The notes beneath the pieces were generated by a model. It ran no database searches and was not told the origin of the DNA. It was given only the letters and a program-made list of their open reading frames with translations. Shown here piece by piece: positions 54,680 through 62,603 of a stretch of 64,000 bases of DNA (the first letter of the stretch is position 1; every line of letters begins with the position of its first letter). Source of the DNA: Vibrio sp. ED004 (GTDB lineage Bacteria; Pseudomonadota; Gammaproteobacteria; Enterobacterales; Vibrionaceae); contig NZ_CP066150.1 of NCBI RefSeq assembly GCF_023206395.1, forward strand, positions 682,001-746,000, in the 5' to 3' direction. The position numbers were made by a program, and so were the translations under genes.

Positions 54680-55588
54680 ATGGTTGCAAGAGTAACGACA
54701 GCGCCACAAGGCCCAGAACTTTCTGAGTTGGTGCAAGGATACTGGCGTACAGCAGAATGGGGTATGACCCCGCAACAACGCCTGACTTTCCTTAAGCAGC
54801 ACATTGATCTTGGTATCACAACTGTTGATCACGCGGATATTTACGGTAACTACCAATGTGAAAAGTTGTTTGGTGAAGCATTAGCGCTTGAGCCAAGTCT
54901 TCGTGATGATATTCAAATCGTCACCAAGTGCGATATCAACTTGTGTGGTGACCACACTCCTGATCGTAAGATCAATCACTATGACACCAGCGCGCACCAC
55001 ATTTACCAATCAGTGAATAACTCACTAGAGCGCTTAGGTGTTAACGATGTCGACGTATTGCTGATTCATCGCCCAGACGTACTGATGGATGCAGATGAAG
55101 TAGCTGAAGCGTTCGCAGAGCTGCATAAGGTCGGTAAAGTTAAGCACTTTGGTGTTTCTAACTTTTCACCGCGTCAGTTCGAACTGCTTCAATCTCGCCT
55201 TGGTAAGCCATTAGTAACCAACCAAGTTGAAATTAACCCACTGAACTTCGAAGTTGCCCATGACGGTACTTTAGATCAACTGCAGATGAACCGCATTCGC
55301 CCAATGGCGTGGTCTTGCCTTGGTGGCGGTAGCATCTTCAGTGGTGATTCAGCACAAGCGGTTCGTGTTCGTGATGAACTCGAAGCGATTCGCAAAGAAG
55401 TGGGTGCAGACAGCATTGATCAAGTGATTTACGCCTGGGTTCGTCGTTTACCGTCTAATCCAATTGCGATTATTGGTTCAGGTAAGATTGAACGTGTGAA
55501 GACTGCCGTTGATTCACTGAAAATTGAACTGACTCGCGAGCAATGGTACCGCGTATGGGTAGCATCTAAAGGTCACGGTGTGCCATAG
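54680..55588 (+). CDS. Aldo/keto reductase (YdhF-like)
   Basis: 302 residues in a TIM-barrel AKR fold. The catalytic Asp and Tyr are seen in VDHADIYGNY, the general base Lys in TKCDI, and the His in LLIHRPD; the NADPH-binding region includes GSGKIERVKTAVDSL. It closely resembles YdhF of E. coli (about 298 residues), a predicted NADPH-dependent oxidoreductase. Cytoplasmic. The ATG at 54680 is preceded by AAAGGAG at 7 bp. Monocistronic with a strong terminator. Confidence 0.9.
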   Translation: MVARVTTAPQGPELSELVQGYWRTAEWGMTPQQRLTFLKQHIDLGITTVDHADIYGNYQCEKLFGEALALEPSLRDDIQIVTKCDINLCGDHTPDRKINHYDTSAHHIYQSVNNSLERLGVNDVDVLLIHRPDVLMDADEVAEAFAELHKVGKVKHFGVSNFSPRQFELLQSRLGKPLVTNQVEINPLNFEVAHDGTLDQLQMNRIRPMAWSCLGGGSIFSGDSAQAVRVRDELEAIRKEVGADSIDQVIYAWVRRLPSNPIAIIGSGKIERVKTAVDSLKIELTREQWYRVWVASKGHGVP

Positions 55589-55610
55589 AAAGCAATTCGT
55601 ATTGAAGTAA

Positions 55611-55637
55611 AAGCCAGCTAAGAAAGCTGGCTTTTTT
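55611..55637 (+). terminator. Terminator of the AKR gene
   Basis: AAGCCAGCT / AGCTGGCTT with loop AAGAA and a T run. Confidence 0.88.
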
Positions 55638-55684
55638 GTTTTGAGGTGAGTCTATTTTTTGAAGAGTAGCGAGTTATCAGACAG

Positions 55685-56359
55685 TTATTCGTTGTATGGC
55701 GGGGGAGTCGCTACCGAGTATTCTTGAAGCTCATTAGCCCAACTAAATCCGTTCGATAGGTTCTTTGTCCCCGAGACCATAGTTCCATCAACTGCATTGT
55801 AAAGTAGATAAGGTGCATTGCTTAAGTCACCTTCAATGTTGTAGTAGTGGCAGTATGAAAAGTATTTCGATCTTTGATGGATATACACTTGATAACCAGC
55901 ATCACGAGCAGCTATCAACTCACTTTCTTTAACCGTTTCCCCATTTTTCCAACCACCATTACCAAAATTGATATCTTCGAAGTGATCACTGTTGACGACA
56001 TCTTGGAATAGCTCGTAACAACCTCTCGCATTGTTAATGTCTCTACGAACGCCTGCGTTGCTATTGCGAACTGGGTAACAGCTTCCTGAAAAGTTAGAAT
56101 AGATACCATCAATATTGAAATCTGATGTGTTTTGTCCTTGAAGCTCAGTGACATCTCCGCCTCGCGCTAAACAAGCTCCTTGATAGATCTCTGCTCCTGC
56201 ACGGAAGTTGTCAAACAGTGCTCGGCTAGTCGCTTCTCTAGCGTCATCAGCAATAGATAAAAAACGTGGTGCCGTAACGAGAGCGATAACGGCGAGTATG
56301 ACAATGACAACGATCAGCTCTAATAGTGTGAAGCCTTTGTGCCACGAAGTTTTTTTCAT
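55685..56359 (-). CDS. Type IV pilin/pseudopilin-like protein
   Basis: 224 residues. Prepilin signal with GFTLLELIVVIVILAVI (leader cleaved after the Gly of KGFTLLEL), a long N-terminal helix, and a C-terminal globular domain with cysteine pairs. It is processed by PilD and inserted in the inner membrane before assembly. No pilus or T2SS genes flank it, so it is an orphan. Homologues of this type occur singly in Vibrio. Its role could be a minor pilin. Confidence 0.85.
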   Translation of the reverse strand: MKKTSWHKGFTLLELIVVIVILAVIALVTAPRFLSIADDAREATSRALFDNFRAGAEIYQGACLARGGDVTELQGQNTSDFNIDGIYSNFSGSCYPVRNSNAGVRRDINNARGCYELFQDVVNSDHFEDINFGNGGWKNGETVKESELIAARDAGYQVYIHQRSKYFSYCHYYNIEGDLSNAPYLLYNAVDGTMVSGTKNLSNGFSWANELQEYSVATPPPYNE

Positions 56360-56548
56360 ACTGATGAATCCTAAGGAGTTTACGAGTTTCTAACTATTTT
56401 ATAGTATCCCGTATTTTATTATTAATTAACACTGTTAATTGATAAATATTTGTTATGGTTGTTTGTTTCTTCAAAACTGTGATTAAGGTGGAATAATTTT
56501 CAAAAACACTCATAATGCACTCTGTTTTTCACCAGTTGGATATTTCCA

Positions 56549-57928
56549 TTGAGCACTTCAAAATTCTCTTCAATCGCCCTTAAACCAGAGCTTCTAAATA
56601 CGTTAGATTCTCTTGGTTATACTGAAATGACGCCGATCCAAGCGTTAAGTCTTCCTACTATCCTAAATGGCAAGGACGTTATCGGTCAGGGTAAAACGGG
56701 TTCAGGTAAAACAGCTGCTTTTGGTTTAGGCGTGCTGCAGAACCTACGCGTTAAGCGTTTCCGTGTTCAATCTTTAGTGTTATGTCCGACTCGTGAGCTT
56801 GCAGACCAAGTAGCAAAAGAGATCCGTACTCTTGCTCGTGGTATTCACAACATTAAAGTGCTGACACTATGTGGCGGTATGCCTATGGGCCCACAGATTG
56901 GTTCACTAGAGCATGGCGCACACATTCTTGTGGGTACTCCTGGCCGTATCCTTGACCACCTAGAGAAAGGCCGCATTGACCTGTCTGAGCTGAACACACT
57001 TGTGTTAGATGAAGCGGATCGCATGCTAGAGATGGGTTTCCAAGACGCTTTGGACGCAGTGATTGAAGCGGCGCCAAAAGAGCGCCAAACTTTGCTATTC
57101 AGTGCCACTTTCCCTAAACAGATCAAATCTGTTGCAGACCGCATTATGCGTAACCCAGAAATGGTGAAGGTTGAATCAACGCACGATCACTCAAGCATCC
57201 AGCAACACTTCTACAAGCTAGAAGGTTCTGAAGCTCGTGATGACGCTCTAGAGTTGCTGCTACTTCATCACCAACCGGAATCTGCAGTTGTGTTCTGTAA
57301 CACGAAGAAAGAAGTACAGAACGTAAACGATGAGCTAAGCCACCGTGGTTTCAGCGTTATCGAACTTCATGGCGACATGGAGCAGCGTGAACGTGACCAA
57401 GCTTTGGTTCAGTTCTCAAACAAAACGATCTCGATTCTAGTCGCGACAGACGTTGCGGCCCGTGGCCTTGATGTTGATAACCTAGACGCTGTATTCAACT
57501 TTGAATTGTCTCGCGACCCTGAAGTTCACGTACACCGTATTGGTCGTACTGGCCGTGCAGGAAGCAAAGGCGTCGCTATCAGCTTCTTTAGCGAGAAAGA
57601 GGTGTACCGTGTTGCTCAAATTGATGAGTACATGGATATGCCGATTGAGCCATCTGAGCTTCCAGCAAAACCTATTGCTAAGCCGTACTACTCAAACATG
57701 GTAACCATTCAGATTGATGGTGGTAAGAAAGCTAAGCTTCGTGCAGGCGATATTCTTGGTGCATTGACTGGTCAAGGTGGTATTGATGGTAAATCAGTAG
57801 GTAAGATCAACTTGTTCGCAATGCGCGCGTACGTTGCTGTAGAACGCTCTGTCGCTAAGAAAGCACTGAACAAGATCGAATCAGGTAAAATGAAGGGTCG
57901 TCAATTCCGCGCCCGAATCCTGAAGTAA
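56549..57928 (+). CDS. dbpA: ATP-dependent RNA helicase DbpA
   Basis: 459 residues. DEAD-box core: Q motif MTPIQALSLP, Walker A GQGKTGSGKTAAF, PTRELADQ, GTPGRILDH, DEAD as VLDEADRML, SATFPKQ, and the C-terminal helicase motifs ARGLDVDNL and HRIGRTGRAG. The C-terminal RNA-binding domain (about 385-459) ending KMKGRQFRARIL is the DbpA-type domain that recognises hairpin 92 of 23S rRNA. It works in 50S ribosome assembly. The start is TTG at 56549 with GGA eight bases upstream; no better ATG exists upstream of the Q motif. Monocistronic. Confidence 0.93.
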   Translation: MSTSKFSSIALKPELLNTLDSLGYTEMTPIQALSLPTILNGKDVIGQGKTGSGKTAAFGLGVLQNLRVKRFRVQSLVLCPTRELADQVAKEIRTLARGIHNIKVLTLCGGMPMGPQIGSLEHGAHILVGTPGRILDHLEKGRIDLSELNTLVLDEADRMLEMGFQDALDAVIEAAPKERQTLLFSATFPKQIKSVADRIMRNPEMVKVESTHDHSSIQQHFYKLEGSEARDDALELLLLHHQPESAVVFCNTKKEVQNVNDELSHRGFSVIELHGDMEQRERDQALVQFSNKTISILVATDVAARGLDVDNLDAVFNFELSRDPEVHVHRIGRTGRAGSKGVAISFFSEKEVYRVAQIDEYMDMPIEPSELPAKPIAKPYYSNMVTIQIDGGKKAKLRAGDILGALTGQGGIDGKSVGKINLFAMRAYVAVERSVAKKALNKIESGKMKGRQFRARILK

Positions 57929-57941
57929 TTCGAGACTGAAG

Positions 57942-58001
57942 CCCTTTACTGCGATATGTCTAATTAACGACATTGCTAATTCATGACATTGCAGTAAAGG
58001 G
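57942..58001 (+). repeat. Inverted repeat hairpin downstream of dbpA
   Basis: CCCTTTACTGC / GCAGTAAAGGG, 11 perfect bp around a 38-nt loop. The loop and right arm contain the direct repeat GACATTGC ... GACATTGC separated by 8-9 nt. No T run follows, so it is not a standard intrinsic terminator. Confidence 0.55.
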
Positions 58002-58068
58002 TGTTCCACAAAATGCCACTCAAGTTTCTTCTCTTAGGTTTATCGACCTAGTCCTCTAGATCAAAGCA

Positions 58069-58242
58069 TTATTCATCGGGTCTTATCGAATAAAGATCGT
58101 TGATATGTTTTCCTTCGCTAACATACCAATTCATCGCTTCCTGTCGATTGTGAACGAATATCGTGATTGTGGTTATTGAACCATCGTCAAAATAACAAAG
58201 CTCATATTCTAAATCGCTCGGGTGCTCAGGAATAGCGGCCAT
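58069..58242 (-). CDS. Small hypothetical protein, 57 residues
   Basis: 57 residues, starting MAAIPEHPSDLEYEL. A perfect GGGAGG lies 6 bp upstream of the ATG at 58242, so this start is preferred over the longer frame to 58263. The protein is acidic and probably a small soluble alpha/beta unit (strands YELCYFDDG and TITIFVHN, then a helix EAMNWYVSEG). Not in a known family to me. Confidence 0.65.
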   Translation of the reverse strand: MAAIPEHPSDLEYELCYFDDGSITTITIFVHNRQEAMNWYVSEGKHINDLYSIRPDE

Positions 58243-58526
58243 AGCTTGCCTCCCAAATATCAATCATTTGAAAATACGCTAACCCGTTTTCTTTTATAGG
58301 GGGCGTATTACGTCAAATGAGTAATAAAAATCAAGTTATATCACTGCCGTTAATTATTTTTAGTTTAATCATTTGCCTAAATAGACGGTTTAGCAAGGTG
58401 AAGTCTCAATTTATCTGAAAGTTTTTACGATCAGCTGCTTTTATAGCTAATGTTATAAGATCAAGAGTGAAACTGATAAAGCTGTCTACAGGTTCGCAGA
58501 TCAGTAAAGGGTTGTGAGAGGGTGTA

Positions 58527-59363
58527 ATGAGAAGATGCCGTTGGTTAATGTTATTGCTGTGCTTTCTATTTGCTGGGTGTGGAACGAAATTCGCCTATAA
58601 CAATATCAGTTGGTTTGCGGTCAGCTATATCGAAGACTTTGTTTCGTTATCCAATAACCAAGAGTCTGAACTAGAAGCCCGCCTAGACTCATTGCAAGCT
58701 TGGCATAAAGAAACTCAACTCCCATTGTACATTTCGCAATTAGAAGCGATTCAAAGTATTACTCGTCCTGATATGAACTCTGCGTTTATCGTCGACCAAA
58801 GTGAGCAAATTAAAAATCATATTCGCGCGATCGTTAATGAGTTTGCACCTGATGTTTACGCGTTAAGTATGCAACTTACCCCTAAGCAAGATAGCGAGTT
58901 CTTAAAAAACTTTAGAGAAAAGCAGCAAGACTATTACGAAGAAAGATTGTCGTTGAATGACGAAGATTCCAGAGAGCGATATCGAAATCGAATAGAAGAG
59001 AGACTAGAGCGATGGCTAGGATCGGTCTCGAAAGAACAAAAGCAGATTATTTACACTTGGTCTCTAGAGTGGGTAAATACCAACGATAACTGGCGTCAAT
59101 ATCAAAATAACACCTATCAAGATCTCACAACACTGATGGAAAAGAAGAGCGACCTACATATCGCTCAGCCAATTATTATGAACTTGCTTCTGAATAACGA
59201 AGCTTATTATCCAGACGAATTGGAATCTAAGCTTAATAAGAATATGCAGACATCAGCCAAATTCTTGGTGGATATCGCCGCAATCAGTAGTGATAAGCAA
59301 TGGTCTTATTTCATGAATGAATTAGAGAGTCTCAAATCAACGCTGGTGACACTGCAGGAGTAG
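58527..59363 (+). CDS. DUF6279-family lipoprotein
   Basis: 278 residues. Lipoprotein signal with lipobox LFAGC near residue 18, so it is anchored in the membrane. The rest is helical with a long, highly charged middle (RYRNRIEERLERWL). The N-terminal YNNISWFAVSYIEDFVSL and the helical repeat structure match DUF6279, common in gammaproteobacteria and without known function. The ATG is preceded by GAGAGGGTGTA. Monocistronic. Confidence 0.82.
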   Translation: MRRCRWLMLLLCFLFAGCGTKFAYNNISWFAVSYIEDFVSLSNNQESELEARLDSLQAWHKETQLPLYISQLEAIQSITRPDMNSAFIVDQSEQIKNHIRAIVNEFAPDVYALSMQLTPKQDSEFLKNFREKQQDYYEERLSLNDEDSRERYRNRIEERLERWLGSVSKEQKQIIYTWSLEWVNTNDNWRQYQNNTYQDLTTLMEKKSDLHIAQPIIMNLLLNNEAYYPDELESKLNKNMQTSAKFLVDIAAISSDKQWSYFMNELESLKSTLVTLQE

Positions 59364-59391
59364 GGCTCGAGTAAGCTTCGTTAATAACTAA

Positions 59392-59423
59392 AAAGGCTGA
59401 TCGTGTTAAACCCATCAGCCTTT
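59392..59423. terminator. Bidirectional terminator between convergent genes
   Basis: AAAGGCTGAT / ATCAGCCTTT around a 12-nt loop, with A's on one side and T-rich on the other. It can serve the DUF6279 gene (plus) and the exonuclease gene (minus). Confidence 0.7.
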
Positions 59424-59448
59424 CAAACATCATCGTATGGTAAGGGTT

Positions 59449-60072
59449 TTAACCTCGGTTACTCATCAACAGCTTTGGAATAGAGCCTTTCGCTGTCTTC
59501 GATATTTTTTGCATCAGTTGAAAGCTTGGCTGTTGAATGCCGTGGTCGCTTTGCAGTTCATCAATCATTAACAACCATAAGCGTGCTGTCATTTCTGAAT
59601 CGGCTAACGCTCTGTGGAAAGTGCCATCGTTGTCGATATTCTTGAAACGCACAAGGTCGCCTAGCTTATGAGTCGGTGCATCTTGGATTAGACGACGAGC
59701 AATTAGCATTGAGCAGGCAAATTGTCCATTGTAATCACGACCAATATTATCTAATTCTGCATCAAGAAAGCGCTTATCAAATGAAGCATTGTGAGCGACA
59801 AGTTGGCTGTCTTGAATGAAGTCTGCAAACTCATCCATCACTTCACTGCAACTGGCCGCAGTGCTCAGCATACGGTTAGTAATGCCGGTGTAGCTTTCAA
59901 TGAATCCACTAACGCGAAATCCTGGGTTCATCAGTTGTTGGAAGGTGTCGACGACTTCGCCGTTAACGAGTTTCACCGCACCGATTTCAATCGCTCGATC
60001 GCCCATATTGGGTGATAAGCCTGTGGTTTCGAAATCGAGAACGATAACGGAGTCTGCGGAGTTTGGAGCCAT
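59449..60072 (-). CDS. DEDDh 3'-5' exonuclease (epsilon-like)
   Basis: 207 residues in one exonuclease domain of the DnaQ type. Motifs: ExoI VLDFETTGLSP (Asp and Glu), ExoII HNASFDKRFLDAEL (Asp), ExoIII HRALADSEMTARL (His and Asp). It degrades single-stranded or 3' ends in the cytoplasm. It is not the polymerase III epsilon subunit (no long C-terminal tail) but a family member like PolB-exo or ExoX. The start MAPNSADSVI follows TAGGAAAC with 6 bp. Partner genes on this strand are the PPC protein 67 bp upstream. Confidence 0.87.
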   Translation of the reverse strand: MAPNSADSVIVLDFETTGLSPNMGDRAIEIGAVKLVNGEVVDTFQQLMNPGFRVSGFIESYTGITNRMLSTAASCSEVMDEFADFIQDSQLVAHNASFDKRFLDAELDNIGRDYNGQFACSMLIARRLIQDAPTHKLGDLVRFKNIDNDGTFHRALADSEMTARLWLLMIDELQSDHGIQQPSFQLMQKISKTAKGSIPKLLMSNRG

Positions 60073-60139
60073 CGTGTTTCCTAATTGCTATTGGGTGGTA
60101 TCGCTTTATATGAGGCGTTTGGTAGTGCTATCAGTGAAG

Positions 60140-60544
60140 CTATTGCATGTTACTGCTGATAGTGAGCTCAGTGTAACCCGTCGAATCATCATGCTCTCTG
60201 TTGAAGGTCAAGGTATCGTAACGGTGAACAATCAATTCAGCGGTGGTCGCGATAATCGTTCCCTCCAACAGGTGCCCGCCAATCACGTAGCCATTCTCAT
60301 CAGCAACGGATATATGAACGTGCTGGTGGTTAGGCGTTAGCGTTGCCATCACAGATACGATTTCGAACGGAGCTTGAACTAGCTTGGTATTGTTGGCATT
60401 AGCTAAGCGAATATTGAGTTGAGAAACACACCCGACACAAGATGCGATAGAGCCTGCCGAGATATTGTGCGCTGCCACTAGCCTCTGGATCTCAAGCTTT
60501 AGGTCTTGGCCTCGGGTTAATCTCGTTACGATAGGAGTAATCAT
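60140..60544 (-). CDS. PPC/DUF296-domain protein
   Basis: 134 residues forming a single PPC domain: RLTRGQDLKLEIQRL, SAGSIASCVGCVSQLNIRL, then HQHVHISVADENGYVIGGHL, which includes the His-rich metal/substrate-like loop. In plants the domain is part of AT-hook proteins; the bacterial form is a small trimeric protein of unknown role, sometimes said to bind DNA. The start has GAGGTATTGAG just ahead. It lies on the same strand as rhlE, 113 bp from the start of the exonuclease. Confidence 0.85.
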   Translation of the reverse strand: MITPIVTRLTRGQDLKLEIQRLVAAHNISAGSIASCVGCVSQLNIRLANANNTKLVQAPFEIVSVMATLTPNHQHVHISVADENGYVIGGHLLEGTIIATTAELIVHRYDTLTFNREHDDSTGYTELTISSNMQ

Positions 60545-60576
60545 CTCAATACCTCTGTTTTATCTGTGTATCAAAG

Positions 60577-60609
60577 AACAAAACGAAGCCACATGGGGCT
60601 TCGTTTAAG
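60577..60609 (-). terminator. Terminator of rhlE
   Basis: Minus-strand AAACGAAGCC / GGCTTCGTTT around a 6-nt loop with TTTTGTT after it; it lies 51 bp past the rhlE stop. Confidence 0.8.
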
Positions 60610-60656
60610 TAATTCGTCGGCTAACACGTTATCGCTGCTAGTTACGCTTTGATAGT

Positions 60657-61862
60657 TTACTTGCCTTCTTTCTCTTGCTGTTCTCTTTTCTTCTTAGGAA
60701 CGAAATTCAGCACTGAAATCGGCACTTCTTTACGTGGCTCGAAACCTTCCACTACACGGCGCTCAATCAGGTGACCAAGACGCTTTTCAATAATACACAG
60801 GTTTTTGAAGTTGTCTTTTGATAGGAAAGAGATCGCTTCACCAGATGCATCAGCACGGCCAGTACGACCAATGCGGTGAACGTAGTCGTCTGCTGGGAAA
60901 GGCAGGTCGTAGTTCACTACGCGGCTTAGGTTATCGATATCGATACCACGAGCAGCAACGCCAGTCGCTACCAAGTATTTTAGGCGACCTTTCTTGAAGT
61001 CAGCCAAGATCTTTTCACGGATCGCTTGGCTGCGTCCACTGTGGAAAGCTTCAGCCTGAATGCCACGTTTTTCAAGTTGAGCAACCAACTTAGCCGCGCC
61101 GTGCTTGGTCTCGATAAAGATAAGCGCTTGATCCCAATTACCTTCGGTAATCATGTGGCTCAATAGTGCTGATTTGCGGTCTTTATCTACCGTTACCAAC
61201 CATTGCTCAATGTTCGCTTTAGACGCGTCAGTTTTGGCAATCGAAATCTCTTCCGCTTCACTGATAGCACTTTTCGCTAGCGCACGAACTGGCGTTGAAA
61301 GCGTTGCTGAGAACAGAAGGTTTTGGATGTCTTGTGGTAGACGCGCAATGATCTTGTTGATGTCTTCAATGAAACCCATGTCTAGCATGCGGTCTGCTTC
61401 ATCAAGAACCAATACCTCAACTTCATCAAAGTGAACGGCACGTTGTCCGTACATGTCGATCAAGCGACCTGGAGTTGCAACCAGAATATCAACACCTTCA
61501 ATCAGACGATCTTTTTGATGTTGGTAAGACACGCCACCGTACATCGCTAGTGATGTGAGGTTTAGGAACTTCGCGTACTTAGTGATGTTCTGTTCAACCT
61601 GAACAGCCAGCTCACGAGTTGGTGTAAGAATCACGGCGCGAATACGTTTTTTACGCTGCGTTTCACCTTTGCTTAGCATTTCTAAGATAGGGAGAACAAA
61701 GCTCGCAGTTTTACCTGTACCTGTTTGTGCTGCCGCAATAAGGTTCTTACCAGAAAGTACAATTGGAATTGCTTTTTCTTGAATCGAAGTTGGCTTTTCA
61801 TAGCCTTGTTTTGCAACGGCTTTAACAATAGGTGAGCTTAATCCAAGCTTGGAAAATGGCAT
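60657..61862 (-). CDS. rhlE: DEAD-box RNA helicase, RhlE-type
   Basis: 401 residues. All DEAD-box motifs are present: Q motif KPTSIQEKAIP, Walker A AAQTGTGKTAS, PTRELAVQ, ATPGRLIDM, VLDEADRMLDMGF, SATLSTP, and C-terminal VATGVAARGIDIDNL with HRIGRTGRAD. A basic tail (KKKREQQEKEGK) follows. RhlE-like helicases act in ribosome assembly and RNA decay. The start MPFSKLGLSS gives the family N-terminus. It is monocistronic, and its promoter lies in the 741-bp gap to the right, next to the defence-like module. Confidence 0.9.
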   Translation of the reverse strand: MPFSKLGLSSPIVKAVAKQGYEKPTSIQEKAIPIVLSGKNLIAAAQTGTGKTASFVLPILEMLSKGETQRKKRIRAVILTPTRELAVQVEQNITKYAKFLNLTSLAMYGGVSYQHQKDRLIEGVDILVATPGRLIDMYGQRAVHFDEVEVLVLDEADRMLDMGFIEDINKIIARLPQDIQNLLFSATLSTPVRALAKSAISEAEEISIAKTDASKANIEQWLVTVDKDRKSALLSHMITEGNWDQALIFIETKHGAAKLVAQLEKRGIQAEAFHSGRSQAIREKILADFKKGRLKYLVATGVAARGIDIDNLSRVVNYDLPFPADDYVHRIGRTGRADASGEAISFLSKDNFKNLCIIEKRLGHLIERRVVEGFEPRKEVPISVLNFVPKKKREQQEKEGK

Positions 61863-62481
61863 AAGTTTCTCGGTATGATTTGGCTAAATAGCGATGGAAA
61901 GTTTCAACAATCTTATACAAGGATAAGATTAATGGCGGCATTCTACCATGTTGCTTGTGTACCGCTAGTGACATAGACACTTTAGTTGGATAATACTGGC
62001 TCAAGTACGCTATATAGGGGCTTTCAGTGATATGTAAAAACAGTTAGATGTGGTTCAACCAAAGTCTGTAATGCTCTCTCTATAACTTTAATCACTTATT
62101 GTTATTGAATATGGACAAGTGGTTGGAACAATTGTCGTTGTTAACAATACTATGATTTTCAGTCATTCAGAAATCTCGGAGTTGCTCAAAGAGCCCGACT
62201 ACTTTGGGGTTTAAGACTTGCTAGAAGTCAGTAAGATAGCCAGTGAAAAGGTGTTTGAGGTCATTGAAAGTGCAGCGTTTAGGATAAGTTAACCAAAGAA
62301 TCGTTGATTTGGATATAGAGATTACATTAATTTGGATGATTTCTTTTGTGTTTTTGAGTTGCGTGGTATTGTTTCTGAAGAAAACTTTTGTTGAGTTTAG
62401 GTATATGATTACGTTGTAGCCACTCATAGTACACAGTTCTAGGTCGAGCGTTGAGCTATCAGATACTTAGAAGGACATTAT

Positions 62482-62573
62482 GTATAACAAATGTTGACAA
62501 GTGAACGTGAATTTAAAATGCTATATGGTGGATTGAATACTGTGTAGCTTCACTACTTAAGTAGGCGTTAGGC
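62482..62573 (+). other. Weak attC-like element
   Basis: GTATAAC (62482-62488), then CAAATG..., is separated by about 78 bp from GTTAGGC (62567-62573), the 7-mer that ends integron attC sites; the right end CTTAAGTAGGCGTTAGGC resembles the end of Vibrio VCR repeats (CTTAGGCGGGCGTTAGG). Left and right arms share AGTGAA (one each on the two arms) but do not pair well. The element ends 30 bp before the ATPase start, as it would in a cassette array. It is only suggestive; no integrase gene is seen. Confidence 0.25.
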
Positions 62574-62575
62574 GT

Positions 62576-62596
62576 AATCAGGAATCAGGAATTAGG
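62576..62596 (+). repeat. Three tandem heptamers
   Basis: AATCAGG, AATCAGG and AATTAGG, two identical and one with a single change, 21 bp in all. The last copy supplies the AGGA that serves as ribosome site for the GTG at 62604. Confidence 0.6.
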
Positions 62597-62603
62597 ATTT
62601 ATT

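Larger units (their letters stand above)
61863..62603. other. 741-bp gene-poor region next to the AAA/DUF4435 module
   Basis: It has no convincing gene. A 68-codon minus-strand frame at 62221-62427 has no ribosome site and AT-rich codons and is not called. Short open bits at 62110-62215 end in stops and could be decayed remains. Its right end carries an attC-like element and a heptamer repeat, listed separately. The left end must hold the rhlE promoter. Confidence 0.55.

Noticed and set aside
62221..62427. 68-codon minus-strand frame
   Set aside because: No ribosome site, AT-rich low-complexity codons, and no recognisable protein pattern.
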